Of a stretch of DNA of 64,000 nucleotides, positions 27,302 to 38,200 are shown piece after piece (position 1 is the first letter of the stretch; every line of letters begins with the position of its first letter). Below the pieces are notes generated by a model. The model saw nothing but the letters and a program-made list of their open reading frames with translations, had not been told where the DNA came from and did no database searches. This DNA is from Planctomycetaceae bacterium. GTDB taxonomy: Bacteria > Planctomycetota > Planctomycetia > Planctomycetales > Planctomycetaceae. The position numbers and the translations under genes are program-made. Where the stretch lies: contig JAKFWA010000087.1 in the NCBI GenBank assembly GCA_021732995.1, positions 23,308-87,307 of the forward strand. The letters are read 5' to 3'.

Positions 27302-27510
27302 TGTAGCTTGGACGCCCTCGTCCGAGCTGCTTCCGGTGCCGTAGCAGTGAGTTAACAACCGGTTGAATGTGGGGCACGTTCTCAACTTGCCGTGATGAGC
27401 ACGATGGAATCGTACTCCACGTGCTTGCCAAAAGGCTGCTTAGAGCGACTCACCGCGCTCGTGGTAACAACGCAGACCACAGAAGCCCGGACGAGGGCGT
27501 CCAGGCTACA
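27302..27510. repeat. Paired 30-bp inverted repeat between the recombinase gene and proS
   Basis: Positions 27302-27331 match the reverse complement of 27481-27510 at 27 of 30 bases. The shared core is TGGACGCCCTCGTCCG. Each arm is itself a hairpin (GGACG-ccct-CGTCC, extended by AGCT-like flanks). The arms are 149 bp apart, in the gap that separates the 3' end of proS from the 5' end of the recombinase gene. From memory, very similar TAGC-GGACGAGGGCGTCC sequences are scattered in planctomycete genomes, which would make this a dispersed repeat. The right arm, 24 bp past the proS stop, could also act as a terminator. Confidence 0.85.
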
Positions 27511-27533
27511 TGTGATCGGATCGATAATTTTCT

Positions 27534-29282
27534 CTAAGTGGGTACTTTCTTCGCTTCTTCGGCTCGCTGGGCGGCGAGGCGATCGAGCACGGTTTGCACG
27601 GCTTGGGCAACCGGAGCCTTCTCGGCTTCGGTTTGCCAGCGCCATTTGATTTCGACGTTGCCTTCCTTCAAGCCCTTGCCGCCGATGACCAGTCGCAGCG
27701 GGATGCCGATGAGGTCCGCATCTTTGAACTTGAAGCCGGGACGCTGATCGCGATCGTCCATCAGAACGTCCACACCCGCGGCCTTCAGTTCGTTGTAGCA
27801 CTTGTCGGCCAGAGCTTTGACCTCGGCATCTTCCACATTGAGCGGAATCACCAGCACTTCGTAGGGAGCGATCGACAGCGGCCAGATGATGCCGTTGGCG
27901 TCGTAGCGCGTCTCGCAGATCGAAGCGATGATGCGGTTCACGCCGATGCCGTAGCAACCCATGATGATCGGGTGCTTCTGCTCCTTCTCATCGATGTAGT
28001 TGGCATCGAGCGACACCGAATACTTCGTGCCGAGCTTGAAGACGTGACCGATCTCAATTCCATGCACCATTTCCAGCGTGCCTTCGCCGCGCGGGCTCGG
28101 GTCTCCAGCGACCGCGTTGCGCAGATCGAACGTCTTGTCGAGCGCATAGTCGCGACCGACATTCACGTTGATGACGTGATGATCGCCTTCGTTGGCTCCC
28201 GTGATCGCGTTCGCAATCACGGGCACGTCATGGTCCGCGATGATCGGGCACTTGATGCCGACCGGTCCCGCAAATCCGACGGGAGCACCTGTTACTTGCA
28301 GAATGACTTCCGGTGACGCGAGTTCCACCTTCTTCGCTCCGACCGCGCGGCGGATCTTGCCTTCGTTCGCTTCGTGGTCACCGCGCACCAGTACGGCTAC
28401 GGGCTTCTCGTCAGCGGAATAGATCAACGTTTTGACCAGTTGCTGCGGCTGGCACTTGAGGAACTTGCAGACGGCCTCAATCGAACCCACGTTTGGCGTA
28501 TGCACCTTCTCCAGCGGCTTGGCATCAGCAGACGTTGCGATCTTCGGCGGCGTGCGACCGGTTTCCGCGCGTTCGAGATTCGCGGCATAACCCGTCTTGC
28601 GGCAATGGACGATGGAGTCCTCGCCGTTGCCGGCTGGGCACATGAACTCGTGCGAGGCATCGCCACCGATCGGACCGCTCTCAGCTTCGACCGGCAGATA
28701 CTCAATGCCACACCGCGCGAAGATGCGGCAGTAGGCGTGATACATCGAGTCATACGCCTTGTTCAGATCGTCGACGTTGGTCGCGAAGCTGTAAGCGTCC
28801 TTCATCAGGAATTCGCTCGTTCGCAACACACCGAAACGCGGTCGTTCTTCGTTCCGGAACTTGGTTTGGATCTGATAGAGCGTGAAGGGCAGTTGCCGGT
28901 ACGTCGAAACCAGCTTGGCAACGAGGTCCGTCACCACTTCCTCGTGAGTCGGTCCCAGCGCGCAATGGATCTTCTTGTCGCCGCGCTTCACTTCGAAGTT
29001 GATGAGCACATTGCCGAACGCTTCTTTACGACCCGTGCGATTGAAGAGATCAATCGGCTGCAGCGCGGGCATGTGGATTTCAAGCGCGCCCGCCGCATCC
29101 ATTTCTTGGCGGACGATCTCTTCCGCCTTGCGTAGCGCACGATAACCCAGCGGCAGATAGGTATAAGCTCCGGCCATCAGCTGACGAATCAGACCGGCGC
29201 GCAGCATGAGTTGATGACTTGGCACCTCGGCATCCGCCGGGACTTCCTTCATGGTCGGGATCAGCGTTTGAGACCAGCGCAC
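27534..29282 (-). CDS. proS: Prolyl-tRNA synthetase (bacterial type)
   Basis: 582 residues. [19 protein letters not shown] at the N-terminus, [17 protein letters not shown] (motif 1), [24 protein letters not shown] (class II motif 2), an inserted YbaK-like editing domain near residues 240-390 ([14 protein letters not shown], then IKCPIIAD), and the C-terminal anticodon-binding domain ([12 protein letters not shown]...[17 protein letters not shown]). It charges tRNA-Pro. I chose the GTG at 29282 because AAAGG lies 9 nt upstream and homologues begin with MRWSQ; an ATG 3 codons upstream has the same AAAGG too close to it. Confidence 0.96.
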   Translation of the reverse strand: MRWSQTLIPTMKEVPADAEVPSHQLMLRAGLIRQLMAGAYTYLPLGYRALRKAEEIVRQEMDAAGALEIHMPALQPIDLFNRTGRKEAFGNVLINFEVKRGDKKIHCALGPTHEEVVTDLVAKLVSTYRQLPFTLYQIQTKFRNEERPRFGVLRTSEFLMKDAYSFATNVDDLNKAYDSMYHAYCRIFARCGIEYLPVEAESGPIGGDASHEFMCPAGNGEDSIVHCRKTGYAANLERAETGRTPPKIATSADAKPLEKVHTPNVGSIEAVCKFLKCQPQQLVKTLIYSADEKPVAVLVRGDHEANEGKIRRAVGAKKVELASPEVILQVTGAPVGFAGPVGIKCPIIADHDVPVIANAITGANEGDHHVINVNVGRDYALDKTFDLRNAVAGDPSPRGEGTLEMVHGIEIGHVFKLGTKYSVSLDANYIDEKEQKHPIIMGCYGIGVNRIIASICETRYDANGIIWPLSIAPYEVLVIPLNVEDAEVKALADKCYNELKAAGVDVLMDDRDQRPGFKFKDADLIGIPLRLVIGGKGLKEGNVEIKWRWQTEAEKAPVAQAVQTVLDRLAAQRAEEAKKVPT

Positions 29283-29543
29283 GTGCAGCATCCTTTCACA
29301 AGAACGATCGATCGAGTTCAAGCGCGCGGATGATAGGTCCACGGCAGTAGCGCCGAAAGATCCAGATTCAGACGGCGGCGGATGGGGACATCGCGGCGGG
29401 TGCTCCGAAATGAGGATCGCGGCAGCCGGAAAAGCGAACCGCCAGCAGGCTGTAAACTGGTGTTTGACTCCAACTGTCGCTGAACTACTGCACCATCTGT
29501 GCTGGTCGACTTGATCATTTCATCCGCATCAGGGAGTTCGTTC

Positions 29544-31400
29544 ATGGGCATGGGCCGCGCTTTCCAGACACGTCGTGCCACAGTCACCGTGCGCCGAGCG
29601 ATGAACGTCCTGCTGTGTCTCTTCGCGATGACTTGCTCGCTGCTGGCTGAAGCCGCCGAGCGTTTCGCTGTGCCGTCAGACGCCGATCAGAAAGCCGCAC
29701 TGACGACCGTCAAGGATGTCTTCAAGACCGAGTTGTCAGCCGCCAAATCGGGAGCCCAGCTCTCCGACCTGGCCGAGAAGATGCTTAGCAGCGTTCAAGG
29801 CGACGCAGCATCAGCCGCCAGCGACTACGTGCTGCTGACTCAGGCTCAGGCACTGGCCATTCGAGGCAGCAACATCAGCCTGACGATGAACATCCTCACG
29901 ACGCTGGGTGAAAAGTTTGATGTTGATCAGCGAACGCTGACGTTGAACGCCATCCGAGATTTGGCCAAGGGGCCGACCGATAAGGACTTTCACCAGCAGT
30001 TGGCGAATCTGTCCATCCGCATGGCGACCGAGTGTCGTCAGGCTGAACGCCTCGATCTGGCGTTGCAGTTTCTGGTGCAGACAGATGCCATCGCCGGCAA
30101 GCTGAAGTCCACCGAACTCACCAAGCGATCGGCAGGACTCAAGGCCGAGATCAATGATCAGAAGAAGCTGACTGAGAAACACGCTGAAGCTCAAGCAACT
30201 CTGAAGACAAAACCCGAAGATCCCGCGGCGAACGATGCTCGAGGGCGTTATCTGGTGGTCGTGAAGGGAGACTGGGATGAAGGACTCAAGCACCTCGTCC
30301 GAAGCTCTGATAAGGAACTGCGAGCTGTCGCACAGGATGACACCACCGTGATTGATGGAACAGCGGTGCCCACGCCGGATCAGGTTCTCAAACTGGCTGA
30401 TCAATGGTGGGACGTTTCGCAGAAGCAGACATCTCCGAGTCTGAAGTCGGCCATCAAGCTGCGCGCAGGCCAGTGGTATGAGATCGCGTTGCCTGACCAG
30501 AAAGGCTTAGCCAAAGCGAAAGCTGAGCAGCGACTCACCGAAAGCGAATTCAAAGCCGACAGCCATCAGGCCGCACTAATGCCGACAAATCGCGCTGCGT
30601 TCCTTGTTGATCGGGCCATTGCGGACGGTAAGGGAGTCATCACCAGGAACTACGCGATTTGTCAGACGCTCAGTTTTGAGCGGGCCATGAAACTCCATGC
30701 CGCGTTGGAAGCCCGCAAGATGCGCCCGTTTCGTTTCCGTCCCTATCCGACTCCTGAAGGACTGAAAGTGGCTGCGATCTGGCTTCGCAGCAATCGCACG
30801 GGGATCGTCTTTGATGGAACCGGCGAGGAGACCAAACAGCGGTTCGAGACGGCCATCAAAGACAAGATGTACCCAGTTGACCTGGCAGGGTATCTCACGC
30901 AGGAGGGCCAAGTTCGGTACGTAATGCTGCTCACACCGAGCGGCTTTCCAGAGGGTACCGAGTTCGAACTGACCATCGGCTTTCGGGTCAAAGACGGGCA
31001 ATACGGCAAGGGGACAGGCATTGCGCCCACGAGCCGGACATTCTTCATCGATAATGCCGGTGACTGTTGTGTCAACGTGACGTGGCGGAAGCCCAAGGCG
31101 ACTTATTACTACGCTCGAACCAGTCGCGCGGTGTTTGAAAAGTCCATCGCAAAGTCGGAGCTGATGTTCGTCGACGTAGCCTACTGCCTCAACGAGCAGA
31201 AACTCGAATACACCTACATCGAGCACAAACTCGATGGGACGAAATCAGTCGTGGTTCACGATAAGTCGCTCGACGAAACAGTAGCCTTGTGGAGAGACGG
31301 TGTGCCGACCACTGGAACTCCCGTCTCGATCAGCGTCGTCATCGATCCAGACGGACAGTACCGCTCGATGTCTGTCTGGCACGTGCCCGTCAAAAACTAG
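29544..31400 (+). CDS. Secreted protein of unknown function
   Basis: 618 residues. A basic N-terminus is followed by a signal peptide (AMNVLLCLFAMTCSLLAEAAE). Residues 40-330 are helical and repeat-like, with LxxLAEKM and AKAKAEQRL stretches. The C-terminal 230 residues (RPFRFRPYPTPEGLKVAAIWLRS, TGYL-like then FELTIGFRVKDG) suggest a beta-rich domain; the RPFRFRPY..AAIWLRS block recalls bacterial tandem repeat domains of secreted hydrolases, but only weakly. No catalytic motif is certain. The start at 29544 has AGGGAG 7 nt upstream; an in-frame start at 29499 lacks one. The gene is divergent from proS. Confidence 0.75.
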   Translation: MGMGRAFQTRRATVTVRRAMNVLLCLFAMTCSLLAEAAERFAVPSDADQKAALTTVKDVFKTELSAAKSGAQLSDLAEKMLSSVQGDAASAASDYVLLTQAQALAIRGSNISLTMNILTTLGEKFDVDQRTLTLNAIRDLAKGPTDKDFHQQLANLSIRMATECRQAERLDLALQFLVQTDAIAGKLKSTELTKRSAGLKAEINDQKKLTEKHAEAQATLKTKPEDPAANDARGRYLVVVKGDWDEGLKHLVRSSDKELRAVAQDDTTVIDGTAVPTPDQVLKLADQWWDVSQKQTSPSLKSAIKLRAGQWYEIALPDQKGLAKAKAEQRLTESEFKADSHQAALMPTNRAAFLVDRAIADGKGVITRNYAICQTLSFERAMKLHAALEARKMRPFRFRPYPTPEGLKVAAIWLRSNRTGIVFDGTGEETKQRFETAIKDKMYPVDLAGYLTQEGQVRYVMLLTPSGFPEGTEFELTIGFRVKDGQYGKGTGIAPTSRTFFIDNAGDCCVNVTWRKPKATYYYARTSRAVFEKSIAKSELMFVDVAYCLNEQKLEYTYIEHKLDGTKSVVVHDKSLDETVALWRDGVPTTGTPVSISVVIDPDGQYRSMSVWHVPVKN

Positions 31401-31452
31401 GGCAAACTCTCCGGGCCTCGCGTTCAATAGCTGCTGACTGAACCTGCTCGGT

Positions 31453-32112
31453 TCAAATCAGCGCCAGTCCTTCGCGAATAGCGTAGCGCGCGAGTTCAAC
31501 TCGGTCATGAATGCCGAGCTTGTTCATGATGCGGTATTTGTGGCTGTCGATCGACTTTTCTGAACGATCCAGCGCGAGCGCGATCTGCTTGACGCTTTCG
31601 CCGTGGGCGAGATGTCGCAAAATCGACAACTGCTGCAGGCTGAGTTCGCACAGGCGTGATTCTGTTTGAACTTCGTATGTGTTGCGTTTGCTGTCGTAGA
31701 TCAGCTTCTCCTGAACTCGCGGCGAGAAGACAAACTGACCAGCATGAACCTTCCGGATCGCGTCCGTGATGGCGGTGTGTGGCTCCTCTTTCAGGATGTA
31801 GCCACTTGCCGACACAGAGATCGCCTGATGAACGAACACATCCGAAAGATGTGCCGACAGGAAGATGATTCGTGTCTTGAGATTCCTGTCAGCAAAGCTG
31901 GCGAGCACGTCGAAGGCATCGACGCCGGGGAAGTCGATGTCGAAGATCGCAACGTCCGGCTGCGTGTCGAGCAGCATCTGTGCGCCTGCCTGTGCGGTCG
32001 ACGCAGTGCCCACAATTTCAATGTCCGCATGTAACTCAATCAGAGTCTTCAGTGCCTCCAATACCATCTGGTGGTCGTCAACGAGCATAACTCGAATAGG
32101 CCCTGGAAGCAT
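31453..32112 (-). CDS. Response regulator, NarL/LuxR family
   Basis: 219 residues. A receiver domain (IRVMLVDDHQMVLEALKTL) with phospho-acceptor Asp58 in AIFDIDFPG, switch Ser/Thr in IIFLSAH and the KEEP lysine block, is joined to a C-terminal LuxR helix-turn-helix (LSILRHLAHGESVKQIALALDRSEKSIDSHKYRI). It acts as a DNA-binding transcription factor controlled by phosphorylation. No histidine kinase gene lies nearby, so it is an orphan in this window. The ATG at 32112 has GGGAG 6 nt upstream; the longer open frame to 32325 lacks one. It is convergent with the upstream secreted-protein gene. Confidence 0.92.
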   Translation of the reverse strand: MLPGPIRVMLVDDHQMVLEALKTLIELHADIEIVGTASTAQAGAQMLLDTQPDVAIFDIDFPGVDAFDVLASFADRNLKTRIIFLSAHLSDVFVHQAISVSASGYILKEEPHTAITDAIRKVHAGQFVFSPRVQEKLIYDSKRNTYEVQTESRLCELSLQQLSILRHLAHGESVKQIALALDRSEKSIDSHKYRIMNKLGIHDRVELARYAIREGLALI

Positions 32113-32337
32113 GAACGTCTCCCGACTGGCGGCTGACCGCCATTGAACCTGCACGTTCAAAAGCGGTCGTAATCGTAGGTGTAGTGCTCTCGGAAGCTTG
32201 GTCAGGGCTTCGGAACAATACTGGTGTATGCGACGGGCGGTTCGACTTTCAACACCAAACCACATGTAGTCATCGCCCGCTCGAAAAATACTCCTATGAA
32301 TCGATGTGGGCGAATTGAGGCGCAAACGGGCGCCGCA

Positions 32338-33267
32338 TTACCAGAGTCCAGCCCTCGGGTCACCCGAGTTGCGAGCGGCGAACTGTTGCAGCAACTCGCG
32401 GCTGGTATCGTCCAGATTCTTCGGAACGACGACTTTCAAGATCGCGAACTGATCACCACGGGCCTTTGTTTTAGCGTCCAGAACGCCCTTCCCGCGGAGA
32501 CGCAGCTTGGTGCCGCTGGACGAACTGGCAGGCACGGTGAGGCTCACTAGACCCTCGGACAATGTGGGCACATCGACTTTGGCGCCGAGAGCCGCCTCGG
32601 CGATTGAAACAGGCACATCGACGAGGATGTTGGCACCATCGCGGCGGAAGTAGGGATGCGACGCGACTTGAATACGCACCAGCAGGTCCCCGTTCGGTCC
32701 ACCGCCCCTTCCCGGCTGTCCCTGACCCGCCAGACGGATGACGCTGCCTGTATCAACACCTGGCGGAACTTTCACGGTCAGCCGTTCGGTCTTCCCGTTG
32801 GTGGAGATACTCAGATCGTGATTGCCACCTTCGGCCGCCACCGTGAATGGGACCTGTATCGTGGCTTCGACGTCTTGACCCTTCTGCTGGCGAGCTTTGC
32901 CACCGCGCCCACCACGACCAAATGCTCCGCCGCCAAAGAGGTCACCCAGATCGATCCCCCCACCGCCGAACATCTGCTCGAAATCAAACTGCTGACCACC
33001 GGCTCCGGCGCTACCCCAGTTGAATCCCCCCGGGCCTCCGCCCGCATGTTCAAAGGCGTGTCCGAACTGGTCGTACTTCTTCCGCTTGTCGACATCGCCG
33101 ACGACGGCATAAGCCTCTTGCACTTCCTTGAAGCGCGCTTCGGCCTCCTTGTCGCCGGGCTTCACGTCGGGATGATGCTGGCGCGATAGCTTGCGATACG
33201 CCTTTTTGATTTCGTCCGGAGAAGCACTGCGGTTCACACCGAGAACTTCGTAGTAGTCCTTAGCCAT
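32338..33267 (-). CDS. DnaJ-like co-chaperone of the CbpA type (no zinc finger)
   Basis: 309 residues. An N-terminal J domain ([23 protein letters not shown]) with the HPD motif at residues 32-34 is followed by a Gly/Phe-rich linker (about 80-140) and a DnaJ C-terminal peptide-binding domain. The CxxCxGxG zinc-finger repeats of true DnaJ are absent, so it is a type II/CbpA-like co-chaperone that stimulates DnaK ATPase. The ATG at 33267 is set by homology to [11 protein letters not shown]; no clear ribosome-binding site is present. A 7-bp hairpin lies 50 nt upstream. The response regulator gene follows on the same strand 225 bp away. Confidence 0.93.
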   Translation of the reverse strand: MAKDYYEVLGVNRSASPDEIKKAYRKLSRQHHPDVKPGDKEAEARFKEVQEAYAVVGDVDKRKKYDQFGHAFEHAGGGPGGFNWGSAGAGGQQFDFEQMFGGGGIDLGDLFGGGAFGRGGRGGKARQQKGQDVEATIQVPFTVAAEGGNHDLSISTNGKTERLTVKVPPGVDTGSVIRLAGQGQPGRGGGPNGDLLVRIQVASHPYFRRDGANILVDVPVSIAEAALGAKVDVPTLSEGLVSLTVPASSSSGTKLRLRGKGVLDAKTKARGDQFAILKVVVPKNLDDTSRELLQQFAARNSGDPRAGLW

Positions 33268-33316
33268 AGGTTCTGTGAGCTTCTTGGTTGCTGACTCATT
33301 CTCAAACGGTTGCGTA

Positions 33317-33336
33317 CTGCGGGAACCGGCCCGCAG
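33317..33336 (-). other. Hairpin in the leader of the dnaJ-like gene
   Basis: CTGCGGG (33317-33323) pairs with CCCGCAG (33330-33336) across a 6-nt AACCGG loop, 50 nt upstream of the dnaJ-like start. It does not match the CIRCE operator of HrcA. It could be a leader structure or chance in GC-rich DNA. Confidence 0.3.
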
Positions 33337-33565
33337 CGCGTGATTTACACGAACGGGAGGACGCAGCGTAGCCTCACGATTCTGAACCACCGATTCACAG
33401 ATTCGAATCCGTTCTCAACTCGCTGCGACGGTTTCTCATCTTCGGTGATTGTCCACGCGTCGGACGTTGCTGATTGCAGAACCGGCATCATGGCAACACC
33501 ATCCTAATCCTGGATGACCTTGCGGCGTTTCCTCACTGACTCTCTACGTTTTTTGAAGAGATCTC

Positions 33566-34960
33566 ATGAAGCTGACGTTCTACGGAGCTGCGGGTGAAGT
33601 GACGGGGAGCCAGCATCTGCTGGAAATCGGCGGTCATCGCATCCTGCTGGACTGCGGCTTGTTTCAAGGGCGGCGCTCGGAAACGCGATCCAAGAACGAA
33701 AAGTTTCTCTGCCGTCCACAAGATCTTGATGCCGTTATCCTGTCGCATGCGCATATCGATCACTCAGGCAACTTGCCCCGGCTGGTCAGGTCCGGATTTG
33801 ACGGTCCGGTCTTCTGCACCGAGGCCACTGCTGACGTGGCTGAACTGATGCTGGAAGACAGCGCCCGTATCCAGATGGAAGACGTGAAATACCTGACGCG
33901 GCACCTCCATGCCGGACATCCATCCATTGAACCATTGTACGATCTCGATGACGTCAAACGTTTGCGCCGGCTGATAGACCCGTGCCTGTATCACAAGTGG
34001 TACCAACTGGCCGATGACGTTCGGATCCGCTTTTCCGACGCAGGCCACATCCTGGGCTCGGCGATTACTGAGATCGAAGCTCACGAGAACGGTCAGATGC
34101 GACGCATCGTGTTCACCGGCGATCTGGGGCGACGCGGTCTGCCCTTGCTCAGAGACCCCGAGTTAGTCGAGGGCTGCGATGTACTGATCACCGAATCGAC
34201 CTACGCGGGCAAATTCCATCCGTCGGCTGGGGATATCAAAACCGAACTGGAGCGAATTCTGCGCGAGGCGTATCAGGTCGGCGGGCGAGTCATCATCCCG
34301 GCCTTCAGTCTCGGTCGCACGCAACTGATTGTCTACTTCCTGAACGAGCTGCACAACGAGCAGCGTTTGCCGCCGATTCCCGTTTTTGTGGACAGCCCGT
34401 TGTCACGCCGGGTGACTCAGTCCTATCGGCGTCATCTTGATGTCATGGACGAAGCTGTGCAGCAGACGCTCCGCAACGACACGGACCCCTTCGGTTTCAA
34501 CAAGCTGACCTACGTTGAGAACCCGCAGGAGAGCATGGCCCTCAATCGTCGTGAAGGCGCTTTCGTGGTGATCGCATCGAGTGGCATGTGCGAAAGCGGC
34601 CGCGTGGTGCATCACCTCAAACACGCGATCTCAAAGCCAGAAAACACCGTCGTCATTATGGGCTTTCAGGCTGAGCACACGCTGGGACGACGGATCGCGG
34701 AGCGACATGAACGCGTGCGGATCTTTGATCGCGATTACCTGCTCAATTGTCACGTCGAGAACCTTAGCGGCCTGTCAGCTCATGCGGACACCGACGACTT
34801 CCGCTGGTGGTTTGAACGAATGCACGCAACGTCGCACATCGGGCAGGCATTCCTGGTGCACGGTGAAGGCGAGGCCCTGCTGGCTCAAGCCAAGCTGCTG
34901 GACGAATTCTGCGACGAACATCCGATCGTTCCCGAGCGGGGACGTGTCTATGAAGTTTGA
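33566..34960 (+). CDS. Beta-CASP metallo-beta-lactamase RNase (RNA specificity domain protein)
   Basis: 464 residues. The metallo-beta-lactamase core carries His61, His63, Asp65 and His66 in SHAHIDHSG, a further ligand in FSDAGHILGSA and Asp in VFTGDLG. Then comes the beta-CASP insert (GGRVIIPAFSLGRTQLIVYFLNEL, SSGMCESGRVVHHL) and the C-terminal Zn-dependent RNA specificity segment GFQAEHTLGRRI...LSAHADTDDFRWWFE with HGE. This is the YSH1/CPSF-73-like group of RNases found in many bacteria and archaea, acting on RNA 5' or internal sites. In the cytoplasm it would process or decay mRNA. It is divergent from the dnaJ-like gene. Confidence 0.94.
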   Translation: MKLTFYGAAGEVTGSQHLLEIGGHRILLDCGLFQGRRSETRSKNEKFLCRPQDLDAVILSHAHIDHSGNLPRLVRSGFDGPVFCTEATADVAELMLEDSARIQMEDVKYLTRHLHAGHPSIEPLYDLDDVKRLRRLIDPCLYHKWYQLADDVRIRFSDAGHILGSAITEIEAHENGQMRRIVFTGDLGRRGLPLLRDPELVEGCDVLITESTYAGKFHPSAGDIKTELERILREAYQVGGRVIIPAFSLGRTQLIVYFLNELHNEQRLPPIPVFVDSPLSRRVTQSYRRHLDVMDEAVQQTLRNDTDPFGFNKLTYVENPQESMALNRREGAFVVIASSGMCESGRVVHHLKHAISKPENTVVIMGFQAEHTLGRRIAERHERVRIFDRDYLLNCHVENLSGLSAHADTDDFRWWFERMHATSHIGQAFLVHGEGEALLAQAKLLDEFCDEHPIVPERGRVYEV

Positions 34961-35277
34961 AAACTTGCGGACAGTCACAGCGTGAAACAACTCATTTTTG
35001 CCTGAGGCAGTGTGACTTCCGAGAGCGACCGCCAGAACCTGTCAAACCTTCGTGAGCTGACGAGAAGTTTCGATGCATGTGGATTCGTTGACTCGCGCCG
35101 CATCTCCTGACATCCGACCGCTTCGTGCTGTCGATGGGTGCAGACGCGACGTAGGATTCGTCGCTGCGCACCAGTTGCGCGCGGAGTACGACCAATTCCC
35201 TGCAGCCTGAATTTCGTGACAGGCTGCCAGGGTCGCCGTACAGCACATACGGGTTCGTTATTCGCTACTGTTTCATC
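34961..35277. other. Intergenic region upstream of the first giant membrane protein gene
   Basis: These 317 bp separate the RNase gene from the 1145-residue protein gene. I see no gene here. The only structured element is a perfect 8-bp inverted repeat at 35202-35227 (GCAGCCTG / CAGGCTGC, 10-nt loop), 51 nt before the start codon, which could be a leader hairpin. Confidence 0.5.
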
Positions 35278-38200
35278 ATGCCGAACACACTCCAGACCTT
35301 CGGACAGATCCTGCGCCGAGTCGTCGGTTGGCGATGTGGCTTCATGGCCGTCATCTGTCTGCTGTCGTTCGGCACGAGCGCGTGGTCTCAAGAGACGCCG
35401 CGTCCGATGACTGACCCGAATGGCGAGGCCAAGAAGCCACCCGCCAAAGGCTCAGAGCTGACGGCACCGGACGACACCGACGTCATCCGTTTGCTGGGTG
35501 AGGACGGTAAGGTTCATACGCTCAAAGCCGGCGCCACGCTGAAACGTGTGCTGGAGGAAATGGAGCGCAGTTCCAAACCGCAAGTCGCTCTGCCGGATTC
35601 TCAAATCACAGCACTTTTGCTGGAAGGCAAAGCGGACATCGAGCGTGAGCGTGTCGAGCTGGATGCCACACTTGAAATCCAGGTGCGGACTGGAAAGCCT
35701 CAGGCACGCATTCCGCTCCGGATGAATGAAGCCACACTGCTGGCTCATAGCTATGTCGGCACTGGAAAGCTCACGTTTGAAGTGACTGATAAGACAACGG
35801 GGCTCGTGGTCTGGCTGAATGGCGAGGGCAAGCATCTCGTCAAACTGAAGCTGGCCGTGCCGCTCAAACGCACCGCTGCCACGCAACGACTGCAACTCTC
35901 TCTACCGGCCAGTGTGCAGAGCCGCCTCAGTCTGGAAGTGCCTCAATCGCGATTAACGGTCAACAAGACGAATGATTCGACTGACGTAGTGACCGAAGTT
36001 GTCGATGCCAGTCGCTCGCGCATCGTGGCACACGGCTTTGGCTCAACGTTGGATCTCAGTTGGCAAGGCGCACGTGATTCACAGCCAACCAAACGCGAAC
36101 TGCAGGCGAGGACACTCATCCTGGCCGAGGTGTTGCCGGACGGCGTGCTCCTGCAGGCAGGGCAAACGATTCGGGCGACTCAGGGCACATTCAGTGCGGT
36201 GACGGTGCGGTTGCCAGTTGGCTTCAAGGTTGACGAGGTAACCGACAGCGCGGGGGCTCCGTTACAGGTTGTGACGACGACGGACGGACGCGCGAGCGTC
36301 ACGTTGAGCGGTGAAACCAGCGGCCCCGTGGAATTGATCTGGCAATTGACCGGCGGGCTTAGCGGTGGCGCGAAGGTGGATCTCACGCCGCTCAGTGTGG
36401 AAGAGGCCGTGCGTCAGGATGGCATGCTGGGTGTCATTGCTCCGGAAGGTTATTCGCTGAAAGCCGTCGACGCGGAGTCGAAGCAAGTGGATCGCATCGG
36501 CGCGGCCACCTTTCGGCGGTTCGTCGAACAAGCGTTGAAGAGATCAAACGCAGGGGTCACACAAGCGTTTTCGTTCGATGGCCAGTTTCGTGCGGTGTTC
36601 CAATTGGAACGCGATGCCGCCCGGTATCAGGTCAGTCCGCGTTATGAACTGCGGTTCAATGGCGATAGTCTGGAGCTTGATGCGACATTCCAGGTGCAGG
36701 TCTTTCGAGGCGCCTTGGACTCGCTGACCTTGAAGTGGTCGAACTCGCGGGCTGAAGGCTGGCAGATGGACGTGGAGTCCAACATCTTTGTTCTGCCTGA
36801 AGTGGGTGCGTCCGGAGACGACGTCTCGTTGCGCTTCGGGCAACCGATCAGCCGCCTGTCAGAGAACACCGCGATTCATGTGCGAGCACGGCGGCCCATC
36901 GAGAAAGTGGGCGTCGATTTCCCGATCAGTTTGCCCACAGTGCCCGCGACGAATCGCTCGCTTCCGACGGTTGTCGTGCGTAACGCCGGCAACGTCGAAA
37001 GCTCCATCACGCCGCAGGAGGGAACCTTGCTGCGACTGACTGGCAACGACGTGCAGAGCAAGAAGTCGGACACGTTTGAGGTGCCCGAGAACCAACGACC
37101 GCGTCGTTATGAACTGCCTTCAGAAAATGCCGCCTTCATCGGCAAAGTCACAACGCTGCTGCAGAACGTCACCTGTGTCCCGCGCACGACGCTGGTTGTC
37201 GAAGTTGACCGCGTTCGAGTCACTCAGATCTTCGACTACAACGTGCAGTATGAACGGCTGAGTCAGGTTCGGCTGGTGGTGCCGACCGTGTTGACCGAAC
37301 GCAGCGGCGGACTCGGCGCCCAGTTCCTGTTCGTCAAATCGACCGAGGATGTGCTGTGGAATGTCGAAGGGACGAACAGCGAACATCTCACCCCTACGCT
37401 GGTGGCGACCGCTGGTACTGACGGGCGACAACTGCGCGTGCCGCTGCCAACTCCGAGTTGGGGCCGGTTCCGCGTCGCGGCTCAATACACGGTGCCTCTC
37501 GCAACGGCGCTGCAGGGCACTGAGGCCCAGAACGTCGAGGTTCCGCTGCTGACGGCGGTTGACGGCGCCCCGAAGGCATCGCAACTGCAGGTGCGATCGC
37601 CGGATAATTTCACGGTGCGGGTGGAAACGGCAGCCTGGCGCCCCGAAGTTGCGCTGGAACGCTTCCCGACATGGGGTGCGGAAGGCTCGCAGTCGACAGT
37701 CAATCTGCAACTGCGGGTCAGCCCCGGTCAGGCCAGTGAAGAATTTACAGTGCGCCGAGCCGCTTTCCGCGTGCGAGTCGATCAGGGAGTCACTCAAACA
37801 CAAGCGGTCTACTGGATCGACGGCGACGTGGCCTATCTGTCGATGGAATTGCCGCAACGCGTTGTGCGAACTGGTTTGCGGTCATGGTGGGATGGTCACG
37901 AACTTGCCCGTGATCAGGTTCAAGCCGGGTCTGAACTGAATCAGGTGCGGTTCGATCTCTCCGCATTGAAACGTGCCCCTTGGCATGTACTGGCTATCGA
38001 GTACGCCACCGAAGACGCGCCACAGTTCAGTCTGCACAATGTGTTGCCGGCCGCGACTCCGCGCTTTGCGTCCGACGTGTGGGTGGCGGAATCCCTGTGG
38101 GAACTCGTGCTGCCGTTCGACCAGCATCTGTTTGTGTACCCGTCCGGTTTGACTCCGCGTTTTCGCTGGTTGCGGAACGGACTGGTGTGGAGTCGTCAGG

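Noticed and set aside
33391..33412. GATTCGAATC stretch resembling a tRNA T-loop
   Set aside because: No matching acceptor, D or anticodon stems could be drawn around it.
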